Source of the DNA: DATBVX01 sp963810775 | Lineage (GTDB): Bacteria > Pseudomonadota > Gammaproteobacteria > Steroidobacterales > Steroidobacteraceae | DNA length: 64,000 bases | Reading direction: 5' to 3' | Assembly (NCBI GenBank): GCA_963810775.1 | Contig: CAWEOT010000005.1 | Span: 434,001-498,000 of the forward strand | Part shown: piece after piece, positions 49,665 to 57,720 of the stretch | Numbering within the stretch: position 1 is the first letter of the stretch | Layout of the letters: each line of letters begins with the position of its first letter | Made by a program: the position numbers and the translations under genes | Notes under the pieces: generated by a model | Seen by the model: only the letters and a program-made list of their open reading frames with translations | Databases searched by the model: none | What the model was told of the DNA's origin: nothing

Positions 49665-50135
49665 TCAGGCCCGATGGTACGGATGGCCCCTTAGCAGGCT
49701 CAGAGCGCGGTACAGCTGCTCAGCAACGACGATCCGGACCAGGGCATGCGGCAGTGTCAGGGCTGACAGCGACCAGCGCAGGTCGCTCCGCTTCAGGCAA
49801 TCCGGCGCGAGTCCGTCAGGTCCACCGATGAGAAAAGTAAGATCACGACCCGCGCGCATTCGCTCTCTCAGCCATCCGCTGAGCTGTTCGGTGCTGAACA
49901 TCTTTCCCGTGACATCGAGCGCCACCACGAATGCATCAGCGCGAATCCCCGCCAGCATTCGTTCGCCCTCAGCAGCAACCGCCCGCGCTGCACTCGCATC
50001 GCGCCCGCGGCGTGCCAACGGCATCTCGCGCAGCTCGAAGCGGAGCTCTGCTCCGAAGCGGCGGATATAGTCCTTGACGCCAGCATCGACCCAGTCGGGC
50101 ATCCGGGTACCGAGCGCGAGCAGCTCGATTCGCAT
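49665..50135 (-). CDS. rlmH: 23S rRNA (pseudouridine-1915-N3) methyltransferase RlmH
   Basis: This is a 156-residue SPOUT methyltransferase. It has RIELLALGTRMPDWVDAGVKDYIRRF, the central ALDVTGKMFSTEQLSGWL, LTFLIGGPDGLAPDCL (SAM-binding knot) and the C-terminal LPHALVRIVVAEQLYRALSLLRGHPYHRA. It is the end of the leuS-lptE-holA-nadD-rsfS-rlmH series and follows rsfS by 53 bases. Confidence 0.97.
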   Translation of the reverse strand: MRIELLALGTRMPDWVDAGVKDYIRRFGAELRFELREMPLARRGRDASAARAVAAEGERMLAGIRADAFVVALDVTGKMFSTEQLSGWLRERMRAGRDLTFLIGGPDGLAPDCLKRSDLRWSLSALTLPHALVRIVVAEQLYRALSLLRGHPYHRA

Positions 50136-50188
50136 GCGCGCAGTTTACTGCATCGAAGCCCTCGCCCCTGGCGTGGCAACCGAATCGT

Positions 50189-50566
50189 TCAAGCGGTTGA
50201 TGGGTGGCTGTGGGAGTTGCTCCACAGCTTTTCCAGTCCGTAGAACTCGCGAACGCGCGGCAGCATGATGTGCACGATCACGTCCGGCAGGTCGACGAGG
50301 ACCCATTCCCCATCGCGCTCCCCCTCGATGCCGAAGGGTCGAAAGCCTGCCTCTTTGGCCTTCTCGATCACCCGGTCCGCCACTGAGCGTACGTGACGGT
50401 CGGAGGTGCCCGATGCAATCACCATGATGTCGGTGATGTCGGTCAGCGAGCGTACATCGAGCACCTTGATGTTCGCCGCCTTCAGTTCCTCAAGCGCCTC
50501 GACCACGACCGTTTCGAGTGAGCGCCGCGTACGCGTGCGTGTGCGCTTGATTGTGGATGCTGTCAT
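50189..50566 (-). CDS. rsfS: Ribosome silencing factor RsfS
   Basis: RsfS binds L14 and blocks subunit joining under starvation. The 125-residue protein has the family core ALEELKAANIKVLDVRSLTDITDIMVIASGTSDRHVRSVADRVIEKAKE, EGERDGEWVLVDLPDVIVHIMLPRVREFYGLEKLW. The Arg/Thr-rich N-terminal 15 residues are extra. It lies 32 bases after nadD. Confidence 0.96.
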   Translation of the reverse strand: MTASTIKRTRTRTRRSLETVVVEALEELKAANIKVLDVRSLTDITDIMVIASGTSDRHVRSVADRVIEKAKEAGFRPFGIEGERDGEWVLVDLPDVIVHIMLPRVREFYGLEKLWSNSHSHPSTA

Positions 50567-50598
50567 GCCGGGATGTTGCCTCCTTTGGGTGAAAAAAA

Positions 50599-51243
50599 TC
50601 AGCGTTGGGGTGCAGTGTAGCAGCCGCTCTCCAGGATGATCCTGCGCACGCTGTCGGGCATCAGAAAGCGTGGATCGCGTCCCGCTGCGACGAGGTTGCG
50701 CACTTCAGTAGAGGAAATTTCGAGCTGCGTCACTGCATGAATATAGATGCAGCCGGCCCGCGATTCGTGCAGGTCGCCGATGCGGCCGGTACCACGGTCC
50801 ACGAGCAGCTCGCCGAGCGGTCCCATGCCCGGTGCCCGCCAGCCGGGGCGGTGTGCAACCACCACGTGCGAGAGCTGCAGGATTTCACGCCATTGATACC
50901 ACTTCGGCAGCCCAAGAAATGCATCCATGCCCACGATCAGACACAGAGAGCGATCCGGATGTTCCGCCCGCAACGTGGCCAGCGTATCGACCGAATATGA
51001 CGGTCCTTCGCGGCGGATTTCACGGTCATCGACCAGAAACCCATGCTGGCCCTCGGTTGCAGCCTTGACCATCTGCAAGCGCACCTCCGTGTTCGCCACC
51101 GGCGATTCACGGTGTGGCGGGTTGCCCGCGGGCATGAAGCGCACCTCTGTCAGCCTCAGGGACTGCAGTAGCTCGAACGCCGTGCGCAGGTGCCCGTAGT
51201 GGATGGGGTCGAACGTACCGCCGAAGATTCCAATCGGATTCAT
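50599..51243 (-). CDS. nadD: Nicotinate-nucleotide adenylyltransferase
   Basis: NadD makes deamido-NAD from NaMN and ATP. The 214-residue protein has the nucleotidyltransferase motif IGIFGGTFDPIHYGHLRTAFEL, MPAGNPPHR, LIVGMDAFLGLPKWYQW and the C-terminal ISSTEVRNLVAAGRD. An inverted-repeat element separates it from holA, which normally lies close upstream. Confidence 0.97.
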   Translation of the reverse strand: MNPIGIFGGTFDPIHYGHLRTAFELLQSLRLTEVRFMPAGNPPHRESPVANTEVRLQMVKAATEGQHGFLVDDREIRREGPSYSVDTLATLRAEHPDRSLCLIVGMDAFLGLPKWYQWREILQLSHVVVAHRPGWRAPGMGPLGELLVDRGTGRIGDLHESRAGCIYIHAVTQLEISSTEVRNLVAAGRDPRFLMPDSVRRIILESGCYTAPQR

Positions 51244-51260
51244 GGCCGGGAGCTTGAGCT

Positions 51261-51533
51261 AGGAGTCTGTCTGACCATTCCGCATGGCCGCGACCGCGAC
51301 GATTTTTGGCCTGCAGCTAGGCGCAGGCGACGCTGTGTGGTTACTCCACATGAGGAGACTGCAACGACGCTGCAGGACAAAATCGTCCGGTCCCGTACGG
51401 GTTGCGATGATCAGGCGTGTCTGCGGCGTTGCGAGGTTTGGCCATGGAATCGACCATGGCCTGCACCTCGCGCCTAGCAGCCATCGCCTGCTCATCGCAA
51501 CGCGGCTCATGCGGAATGGTCAGATAGACTCCT
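51261..51533. repeat. 273-bp element with terminal inverted repeats between holA and nadD
   Basis: The ends carry AGGAGTCTGTCTGACCATTC... at 51261-51286 and its inverted copy at 51508-51533, matching at 25 of 26 bases, with weaker pairing for another dozen bases inside. A second internal inverted pair (GACGATTTT.G.CCTGCAGC near 51297-51316 and its complement at 51365-51384) makes a nested hairpin. There is no transposase and no target-site duplication I could find. Open frames across it (for example 51259-51510 minus) look like chance. It lies exactly in the holA-nadD gap. Confidence 0.65.
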
Positions 51534-51537
51534 TGGT

Positions 51538-52539
51538 TCACGCGGCGTCGGAGAGCGTGTTCACACCGGCGAGGCGCGCGACCAGCACGGCGAGCGCATC
51601 CCAGGGATCTCCGACCTGTCGGCCCTTGATCGTGCGATCGACTCGCACGGCCATGCGCACGAAGTCGCCGATGGGTAGATTCCGTACTCGGTGCGCGGCC
51701 GCGAGCAAGCCAGGATGGGGGCGCTGCCAGCCTGGTGCCGGCCTGCCGCCACTCTCGCGCGACAGGTGTTGCCAGAGCGCACGCAGCTCGCGGCTCACGG
51801 CCCAGAGCACCAGCGTCGGTTCGACGCCCTCGCCTCTCAATCCATCCAGGATCCGCAGCGCGCGTCTCGCATCACCTCGCAACATCGCGTCACCGAGCTG
51901 AAACACGTCGAATCGAGCGCTGTCGGCAACTACCTGGGAGAGCGATCCGGCGTCTACGGCGCCGGGCTTGACGAGCAACGCGAGCTTGTCGATTTCCTGT
52001 TGTGCGGCGAGGAGATTTCCTTCGGCGCGTTCGGCCAGCAGCGCCGCTGCCGCGGGTTCGGGAACCAGACCCCGGCTGCGCATGCGCGATGCAATCCAGT
52101 CGGGCAGTCGCCCCGCATCGATCGGCCAGATCTGTACCCACACGCCACTTTGCTCGAATGCCCTGACCCACGCGCTCTGCAAAGTCTGACGCTCGAGCTT
52201 TGCCGATGAAACCAGCAACAGCTGATCGGGAGGGGGATTTTGGACCAGCTCCTGCAGCAGCTCAGCGCCCTCGCCGGGCTTGCCGGTCGGCATGCGCACA
52301 TCCAGAACACGCCGTTCGGCAAACAGCGATAGCGACTGGGTCTCCGCGCGCAGCTCGTTCCAGTCGAAGCCGCGCTCGACAAAGAACACGCGCCGTTCCG
52401 TAAAACCCGATTCGCGGGCCTTGCGCCGAATCGCGTCCGCCGCCTCGGCGGCGAGGAGCGGCTCATCACCGGAAACGAGATACGCAGACTTGAGATCGCG
52501 GGCGAGATGGCCTGAAAGGCTATCGGCATTGAGCTTCAC
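51538..52539 (-). CDS. holA: DNA polymerase III delta subunit
   Basis: This is a 333-residue clamp-loader subunit that opens the beta clamp. It has LSGHLARDLKSAYLVSGDEPLLAAEAADAIRRKARESGF at the N-terminus, PTGKPGEGAELLQEL, LLLVSSAKLERQTLQSAW, AAALLAERAEGNLLAAQQEIDKLALL and a C-terminal helical domain. In most gammaproteobacteria it follows lptE directly; here four to five other genes lie between. Confidence 0.95.
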   Translation of the reverse strand: MKLNADSLSGHLARDLKSAYLVSGDEPLLAAEAADAIRRKARESGFTERRVFFVERGFDWNELRAETQSLSLFAERRVLDVRMPTGKPGEGAELLQELVQNPPPDQLLLVSSAKLERQTLQSAWVRAFEQSGVWVQIWPIDAGRLPDWIASRMRSRGLVPEPAAAALLAERAEGNLLAAQQEIDKLALLVKPGAVDAGSLSQVVADSARFDVFQLGDAMLRGDARRALRILDGLRGEGVEPTLVLWAVSRELRALWQHLSRESGGRPAPGWQRPHPGLLAAAHRVRNLPIGDFVRMAVRVDRTIKGRQVGDPWDALAVLVARLAGVNTLSDAA

Positions 52540-52633
52540 GAGCGCAAGCCTACCGAGACTGAAAGTCCCCCGCCACTAGGAACCGCGCACGGGTCATTGC
52601 CCGCCGGCTTTCACCGCGATACGTCTGAGCGCG

Positions 52634-54412
52634 TCAGAACAAGGGGCCTTCGTCCCTCCCCAGCATGGAGCGGCGAATCATCGGAATCGGTGGGCCACCG
52701 TACGACAGGATCTGATCGTGAAAATCGTGCCACGCGGCGCGCCCGCCCCGGCTTGCACTCCACTCCTCGCGGAGCTTGCGGATCATGAGCTTGCCCATGG
52801 TGTAGTTGAGATACGCCGGGTCATAGGTTCCGCGCGCAGCTTGCTGGCGCGCGGTACCTGGGTCCTGGAATGCACTCTCACGGAACATCCGCTCGGATTC
52901 GGCGACCGTCATGCCGTGCGTGTGCAAGCCGATCGCCGAGAGGAACCGTACATCGCGCAGCAGCGCATTGGAAAGTTGCCCGATGTGCGTCTCAGGATCG
53001 CCGTTGCCGAAGTCCATCTCCCACATCATTTCTTCGGCGTAATGTGCCCAGCCTTCCGCGAACGCATAGCCGACAAACACGCGCCCGACCATCGAACCGG
53101 AGCGGTTCGAATGCAGGAACTGCAGGAAATGTCCGGGCCAGACTTCGTGCACGGAAGTGAACAGCAGATCGGCACGCCCGGGAATGTAGTCGCGACGTTC
53201 CCGCTCGGACCAGGTGGGGTCCGGTGGGGCGATGTAATAGGTCGCCGGCAGTCCCTTTTCGTACGGACCGGGTATGTCGATGTAAGCGGAGTTCGCACGG
53301 TTATACGGCGGCGCCTCGGCAACGCGCGCCTGCTCATCGCCGGGAATCGTCACGACCTGCTTGTCGAGGAGGAACTGCTTGAGGCCAGCGAGCTGTTGCC
53401 GCGCGCCCTCGACCGCTCCGCCGGTCGGTTTGTCTTCATTCATCTTTCCGAAGCACACGGCGACCGACTTTCCAGGCGCGTACTTTGCACAGGCATCACG
53501 CAGAGCCGCGAGATTGCGGTCCAGGTCGGCGCGCCCAACCGCTTCGAGTTCGGCGAGTGGCGTAGTGACCTGTTCCGTCATGCGAATCATGGTCGCGAAT
53601 TTTTCTGCACCAAGTGCGAAGCTGCCGGTGGCTGCGGAACGCTGCGCATCTAGCCAGCTGCCGAGCTCGTGCATTGCCGAAGCTGCAGCCGTACTCGCCT
53701 GTTTCAGATCACTCTGGAGCGCAGCGTCCGTCACGCTCGCGAAAGTCGCCGGAGCTTCATGTTCATAAAAGTCTGCAAAGCCATTGAACGCGGACACACC
53801 GCGTTCCAGCAATGGCAGCGCAAGGGGCGCACGCAGGTTGGTCCTGATCTGCTGGGCCGCGACCGGAACTGCACGCAGGTAGCCGATGTACGCACGCATG
53901 CGCTGATCGAGCGGCGCGTACTCACGCGTGAGATATGGCGCGGGATCCAGACCGTCACTGATCCAATCGACGTAGAACGCCGGGTTCTTGAACGGCGCCT
54001 CGGCGATCTCCAGCCAGAACAGGTCGCGATCGATGCGGGCGATGAGGTAGTCGCGCTCGAACCGCTCCGCTTCACTGAGCGCCGCGTCGGCGAAAGCGGC
54101 CGTGGCATCGCGTGCTGCATGCAGACGCTTGATCTCCGCGACGATACCGGCCGCGCTCCAGTCCGGGAGCCGCCCGTCATATTCGTGTCGGCCCGAGGTC
54201 ACCGCAAACGCCGGGTGAGCCTTGAAGTAAGCCTCGAGAAACTGTTCGCGATACGCCGACCACGAAGCCGGCGAAGTCGCCGCAGCCGTCACTGGCGTGG
54301 CCGTCTGATCCGATTTGCCGCAGCCAACAGCGGTCAGTGCCAGGATCATCGGCGCGAGCAAGCGCAACGTCGACGGACATCGGCTTGTCGTCAGGCAGAT
54401 TTCTCCATACAT
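52634..54412 (-). CDS. DUF885 family lipoprotein, predicted zinc metallopeptidase
   Basis: The 592-residue protein has a lipoprotein signal (LRLLAPMILALTAVGC, Cys near residue 30) and the DUF885 metal motif HEVWPGHFLQFLHSN with a downstream EGWAHYAEEMMW. The HExxxH plus Glu pattern resembles a zinc peptidase site, and the C-terminal TYDPAYLNYTMGKLMIRKLREEW is conserved. The substrate is unknown. ATG at 54412 (MYGEICL) places the signal at the start. It lies between holA and the EF-hand gene, an accessory insertion in the leuS-holA cluster. Confidence 0.88.
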   Translation of the reverse strand: MYGEICLTTSRCPSTLRLLAPMILALTAVGCGKSDQTATPVTAAATSPASWSAYREQFLEAYFKAHPAFAVTSGRHEYDGRLPDWSAAGIVAEIKRLHAARDATAAFADAALSEAERFERDYLIARIDRDLFWLEIAEAPFKNPAFYVDWISDGLDPAPYLTREYAPLDQRMRAYIGYLRAVPVAAQQIRTNLRAPLALPLLERGVSAFNGFADFYEHEAPATFASVTDAALQSDLKQASTAAASAMHELGSWLDAQRSAATGSFALGAEKFATMIRMTEQVTTPLAELEAVGRADLDRNLAALRDACAKYAPGKSVAVCFGKMNEDKPTGGAVEGARQQLAGLKQFLLDKQVVTIPGDEQARVAEAPPYNRANSAYIDIPGPYEKGLPATYYIAPPDPTWSERERRDYIPGRADLLFTSVHEVWPGHFLQFLHSNRSGSMVGRVFVGYAFAEGWAHYAEEMMWEMDFGNGDPETHIGQLSNALLRDVRFLSAIGLHTHGMTVAESERMFRESAFQDPGTARQQAARGTYDPAYLNYTMGKLMIRKLREEWSASRGGRAAWHDFHDQILSYGGPPIPMIRRSMLGRDEGPLF

Positions 54413-54648
54413 GTGAGTCACAGTCCCCTCAGGCGCGAAATCGGCGGAGTCTACACGTACAGCCAGGCGCGGCCTATTCCATGCCGTTTGTCCCGCGCAA
54501 CGCTGCGCTGGTCCGATTGGATACACCTGCAGGCACGACGTCCCCGGCTTTGCCCGCCGCATCTACATCGATCGTTTGTCTCCTGGTTGCGTTGTCAAGG
54601 CCGCGTAGTGTTGCCTGCAGGTAACGCTCTACCACTTGGCTTGCCACT

Positions 54649-54666
54649 CACTTGCTGGTGCAAGTG
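54649..54666 (+). promoter_or_regulatory. Inverted repeat upstream of the sigma-54-type promoter
   Basis: CACTTGC-TGGT-GCAAGTG is a perfect 7-bp dyad centred about 72 bases before the predicted start at 54729. It could be the site for the enhancer-binding protein that a sigma-54 promoter needs, though such sites usually lie somewhat farther upstream. Confidence 0.35.
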
Positions 54667-54701
54667 CCCGGATTTACTGCTCCGCAGTGCATGACGCGCC
54701 T

Positions 54702-54718
54702 TTGGCACGCGGGCTGCA
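54702..54718 (+). promoter_or_regulatory. Sigma-54-type promoter for the EF-hand gene
   Basis: TTGGCACG at 54702-54709, four bases, then CTGCA at 54714-54718 match the -24/-12 consensus (TGGCACG-N4-TTGCA) with a single change, and the GG to GC spacing is exact. The predicted start is near 54729, giving a leader of about 59 bases with GGAG before the ATG at 54788. It lies in the 375-base gene-free stretch 54413-54787; the rest of that stretch shows nothing recognisable. Confidence 0.55.
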
Positions 54719-54787
54719 TCTACACTGCAGGCCCCAGCGCGCACTTCAAAGCACGCAGGGACGATGTGAACCTCAAGGAGTATTCAT

Positions 54788-55060
54788 ATGAAGTCGATCC
54801 TCACAGTTTCTGCATTGGCCATTGCGCTGGCCGCCGGGGCAGCGTTTGCACAGCAGACCCCGCCGCCCGCATCGACGGGCACCTCGTCGATGGACTATTC
54901 CAAGCTGGACACGAATGGCGATGGCGCCATCAGCAAGGATGAGGCCAAGGGCGATGCTTCCCTGTCATCGCAGTTCAGCACGCTGGACGCGGACAAGGAT
55001 GGCAAGTTGAGCAGCGCCGAGCTCGCGAAGGCCGGCACGAAGGGCAAAGAAGGCTACTAA
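54788..55060 (+). CDS. Exported EF-hand protein
   Basis: This 90-residue protein has a signal peptide (SILTVSALAIALAAGAAFAQ) and two canonical EF-hand loops, DTNGDGAISKDE and DADKDGKLSSAE, each with calcium ligands at positions 1, 3, 5, 7, 9 and 12. The end GTKGKEGY is basic. It is probably a periplasmic calcium-binding protein; partner unknown. GGAG eight bases before the ATG, a strong terminator after it and a sigma-54-like promoter before it suggest a single-gene unit. Confidence 0.85.
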   Translation: MKSILTVSALAIALAAGAAFAQQTPPPASTGTSSMDYSKLDTNGDGAISKDEAKGDASLSSQFSTLDADKDGKLSSAELAKAGTKGKEGY

Positions 55061-55106
55061 TAAGTCGCTTTCTCGATAGCGCGGCGGATTTTGTACGCCG
55101 CGACAG

Positions 55107-55146
55107 CGGCACAGCGGGGTATTCCCGCTGTGCCGTTTCTATTTTT
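55107..55146 (+). terminator. Intrinsic terminator of the EF-hand gene
   Basis: CGGCACAGCGGG (55107-55118) pairs with CCCGCTGTGCCG (55124-55135), loop of five bases, followed by TTTCTATTTTT. A smaller GCGGCG/CGCCGC hairpin precedes it at 55081-55101. Confidence 0.9.
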
Positions 55147-55220
55147 CGCAGCTGCGTGTAATTGTTGCTCTCCTGGACACGGTGGTAGGCTTTTGCCGCC
55201 GCCGCTGCCGGGGAGTACTC

Positions 55221-55568
55221 ATGCCGACACTGTTCGAAAAAATCATCGCCGGAGATCTGCCTGCCGCGGTGGTGCACAAGGATGAGCGCGTTACGGCGTT
55301 TCGTGACATCCGGCCGGCTGCGCCGACACACATCCTCATCGTCCCGAACAAGCCGATTCCCACCGTCAACGATATCGCCGACGAGGACGAGGCACTGATC
55401 GGGCACATGGTCACCGTTGCGCGGGATCTGGCCCGTAAGGAAGGCATCGCGGACAACGGTTATCGGCTCATCGTGAATTGCAACGCGCACGGCGGACAGG
55501 AGGTGTATCACCTGCACGTGCACCTCCTCGGGGGACGCCCTCTCGGGCCCATGGTGACGAGAACATGA
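55221..55568 (+). CDS. HIT family purine nucleotide phosphoramidase (HinT-like)
   Basis: This is a 115-residue histidine-triad protein. It has LFEKIIAGDLPAAVVHKDERVTAFRDIRPAAPTHILIVPNKPI, the NCNAHGGQEVYHLHVHLLGGRPLG active site with HLHVHLL at about residues 97-103. It hydrolyses AMP-lysine or similar phosphoramidates. ATG at 55221 follows GGGGAG. It overlaps the next gene by four bases. Confidence 0.95.
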   Translation: MPTLFEKIIAGDLPAAVVHKDERVTAFRDIRPAAPTHILIVPNKPIPTVNDIADEDEALIGHMVTVARDLARKEGIADNGYRLIVNCNAHGGQEVYHLHVHLLGGRPLGPMVTRT

Positions 55569-56623
55569 AGCGTCGCGCGAAGCAGCGACCCGCAGCACCG
55601 CGCAAGACGCCCGCAACCCGCAAGTCCGCCCGCACGCCACCCGTCGCCCAGCGCAGCAGCGGATGGCGCAGTCTTTATCCGCCCATCGAACCGTTCCGCA
55701 CGGGAATGCTTCGTGTTTCTGCGCTGCATGAGATCTATTACGAGGAGTGCGGTAATCCGCGTGGTAAACCTGCACTCTTCGTTCATGGTGGGCCGGGCGC
55801 GGGCGCAGGCCAGGATTCGCGTCGCTTCTTCGATCCGAAACGTTTTCGCATCGTGCTCTTCGATCAGCGCGGCTGCGGCCGCAGTCGCCCACACGCGAGC
55901 CTCGTCGACAACACCACCTGGCACCTGGTCGAGGACATCGAACGGCTGCGCCAGCACCTCGGCGTCGAGCGCTGGCTGGTATTCGGTGGCTCGTGGGGCA
56001 GCACCCTGTCGCTCGCATACGCGCAGGCACATCCGCAACGCGTGACCGAGCTGGTGCTACGTGGCATTTTCCTGTTGCGACAGGCGGAGATTCGCTGGTT
56101 TTACCAGGAGGGCGCCAACGCAGTATTTCCCGATCCATGGGAGCACTATGTCGCACCTATCCCGCCGGCAGAGCGCTCGGACCTTGTAGCCGCGTTCTAT
56201 CGACGGCTTACCGGCAACGATCCGCAGGTGGCACTCGATGCTGCGAAAGCCTGGTCGATCTGGGAAGCGGCGACGAGCTACCTGCACGTAAACCAGGAGA
56301 ATATCGCTCGCTGGAGCGACGACGCATTCGCCACGGCGGTGGCACGCATCGAATGCCACTACTTCGTGAACCGGGGATTCTTCCAGCACGAGGATCAGCT
56401 CCTGCGCAACGCGGCAGCGATCCGGCATGTGCCCGCGGTCATCGTGCAGGGACGCTACGATGTGGTCTGCCCGATGATGAGCGCCTGGGATCTGCATCGC
56501 GCCTGGCCTGAAGCTGAGTTTCACGTCGTGCCTGATGCCGGGCATTCCGCGATGGAGCCGGGCATCCTGCACCAGCTGGTGAGCGCCACGGATCGATTTG
56601 CGCTGAGTCGGCAGCCGCGGTAG
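55565..56623 (+). CDS. pip: Proline iminopeptidase
   Basis: This is a 352-residue alpha/beta-hydrolase that removes N-terminal proline. It has HGGPGAGAGQDSRRFFDP (oxyanion region), FDQRGCGRSRPHA, the nucleophile elbow VFGGSWGSTLSLAYAQAHP, and late Asp (GRYDVVCP) and His (DAGHSAME). An extra basic N-terminal region of about 40 residues (KRRAKQRPAAPRKTPATRKSA) is unusual. ATG at 55565 overlaps the HIT gene stop, so the two are coupled. Confidence 0.94.
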   Translation: MKRRAKQRPAAPRKTPATRKSARTPPVAQRSSGWRSLYPPIEPFRTGMLRVSALHEIYYEECGNPRGKPALFVHGGPGAGAGQDSRRFFDPKRFRIVLFDQRGCGRSRPHASLVDNTTWHLVEDIERLRQHLGVERWLVFGGSWGSTLSLAYAQAHPQRVTELVLRGIFLLRQAEIRWFYQEGANAVFPDPWEHYVAPIPPAERSDLVAAFYRRLTGNDPQVALDAAKAWSIWEAATSYLHVNQENIARWSDDAFATAVARIECHYFVNRGFFQHEDQLLRNAAAIRHVPAVIVQGRYDVVCPMMSAWDLHRAWPEAEFHVVPDAGHSAMEPGILHQLVSATDRFALSRQPR

Positions 56624-56636
56624 TGCCGCAACTGGC

Positions 56637-57134
56637 CTACTCTCTCACATGGCCAGTCGGTTGCTCATCCGGGTCGATCAGCTTGTTCTGCAACAGCCAG
56701 TCGTACGCGTCGGTTGCGTCCTGCTCGAACCAGGCTTGCGCTGAACCCAGTCGAAACGTGTAACCCCAGGCATCCATGTCGGTCAGCATGCGCGCGCGGC
56801 CGTAGCCAGGGATTTGATCAGCCAGCAGGATCTGCAGGTAGCAGACGGCGTTTTCCTCGATATGCTCGCCGCCCGCGTCTGTATCGAGCCCCGCGCGGCG
56901 CTCCGGCGTCATGCAGATGTAGTGCGCCGCCTCATGCAGTACCGAATGGAGTGGCGTGTCCAGGCGCGCGAACAGCTTCTCGCCTTTCAGGCCGGCCTCG
57001 GTCTCGCCCCAGAACGATCCAGGGATCAGCTCGCCAGCAGCAATCAGCCTGAGCTCCAGTCCGTAGCGCGTGAGCAGCGTCGCGACGACGATGCGGGATA
57101 CCTGGGCGAGCGTTACTACTGCTGCGGATGACAA
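56637..57134 (-). CDS. Conserved hypothetical protein with an HExxH motif
   Basis: The 165-residue protein has HSVLHEAAHYICMTPERR near residue 65, an HExxH zinc motif, followed by an acidic GGEHIEENAVCYLQILLAD segment whose Glu could be a third ligand. No signal peptide is obvious; the N-terminus is moderately hydrophobic (VVTLAQVSRIVVATLL). I do not recognise a named family, but the layout suggests a minimal metallopeptidase. It is convergent with the iminopeptidase gene, 13 bases apart, and lies 46 bases upstream of... rather, on the same strand as, the lptE gene that precedes it. Confidence 0.65.
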   Translation of the reverse strand: MSSAAVVTLAQVSRIVVATLLTRYGLELRLIAAGELIPGSFWGETEAGLKGEKLFARLDTPLHSVLHEAAHYICMTPERRAGLDTDAGGEHIEENAVCYLQILLADQIPGYGRARMLTDMDAWGYTFRLGSAQAWFEQDATDAYDWLLQNKLIDPDEQPTGHVRE

Positions 57135-57180
57135 GGATTCGGCTCCACTTTCTCGCTAGAGGGCCGAGACTCGATTTTTC

Positions 57181-57720
57181 CTAGAGACTGGCCAGCCGGC
57201 TCATCACGATCCCCGTCAGGTCGCGCGCCAGCGCCTGGCGCAGGATGTCTTCTTCGTGTTCTTTCGCAAGCAGGGTCTGTTCGTCGAAGCTGTAGTCACG
57301 CGTCAGCGTGAGCGTCTGCGAGGTGAGGAGCTCTTTCCCTTCCGAGGTCACCGAGTACTTGATGGTGTAGAAAATCTCGTACTCAGTCGGCTTGTTGGCG
57401 GCCGACACAGAAAGGACGCGCTGGCCGGTTTCATCGTGCTCGATGTGCAGCACTGCCGTTGCGGCGGCGCGGTCAGGGGTGATGGTGGAACCGCTCGCCT
57501 GCAGCGAATGCTGCAGCGTGAGCAGGAAGCTGCTGCGCGCGTCCTCGGCATCGATGTAGGTCATTCTCATCGCAGCAGGCATGGTGGTCGCGCCCTGCAG
57601 GTGAAAGCCGCATCCTGCAATCAGCGCGCTCGCGATAGTCCATGACGCGAGCGCACGGCGCCGATGTCCCGCACCTCGTCTGGGCCTGTAGCCTCGGACG
57701 GCTTTGCTAAACAACGACAT
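57181..57720 (-). CDS. lptE: LPS-assembly lipoprotein LptE
   Basis: LptE plugs and helps fold the LptD outer-membrane LPS translocon. The 179-residue protein has a basic start, a hydrophobic signal and the lipobox LIAGC-GFHLQGA at about residues 33-43. Family features follow: MRMTYIDAEDARSSFLLTLQHSL, then KYSVTSEGKELLTSQTLTLTRDYSFDEQTLLAKEHEEDIL. Its start overlaps the leuS end by 14 bases. holA, the usual next gene, is displaced by about 4.6 kb. Confidence 0.94.
   Translation of the reverse strand: MSLFSKAVRGYRPRRGAGHRRRALASWTIASALIAGCGFHLQGATTMPAAMRMTYIDAEDARSSFLLTLQHSLQASGSTITPDRAAATAVLHIEHDETGQRVLSVSAANKPTEYEIFYTIKYSVTSEGKELLTSQTLTLTRDYSFDEQTLLAKEHEEDILRQALARDLTGIVMSRLASL

Noticed and set aside
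51259..51510. An 83-residue frame on the minus strand inside the holA-nadD element
   Set aside because: It spans the inverted repeats and hairpins of a non-coding element; no ribosome site.
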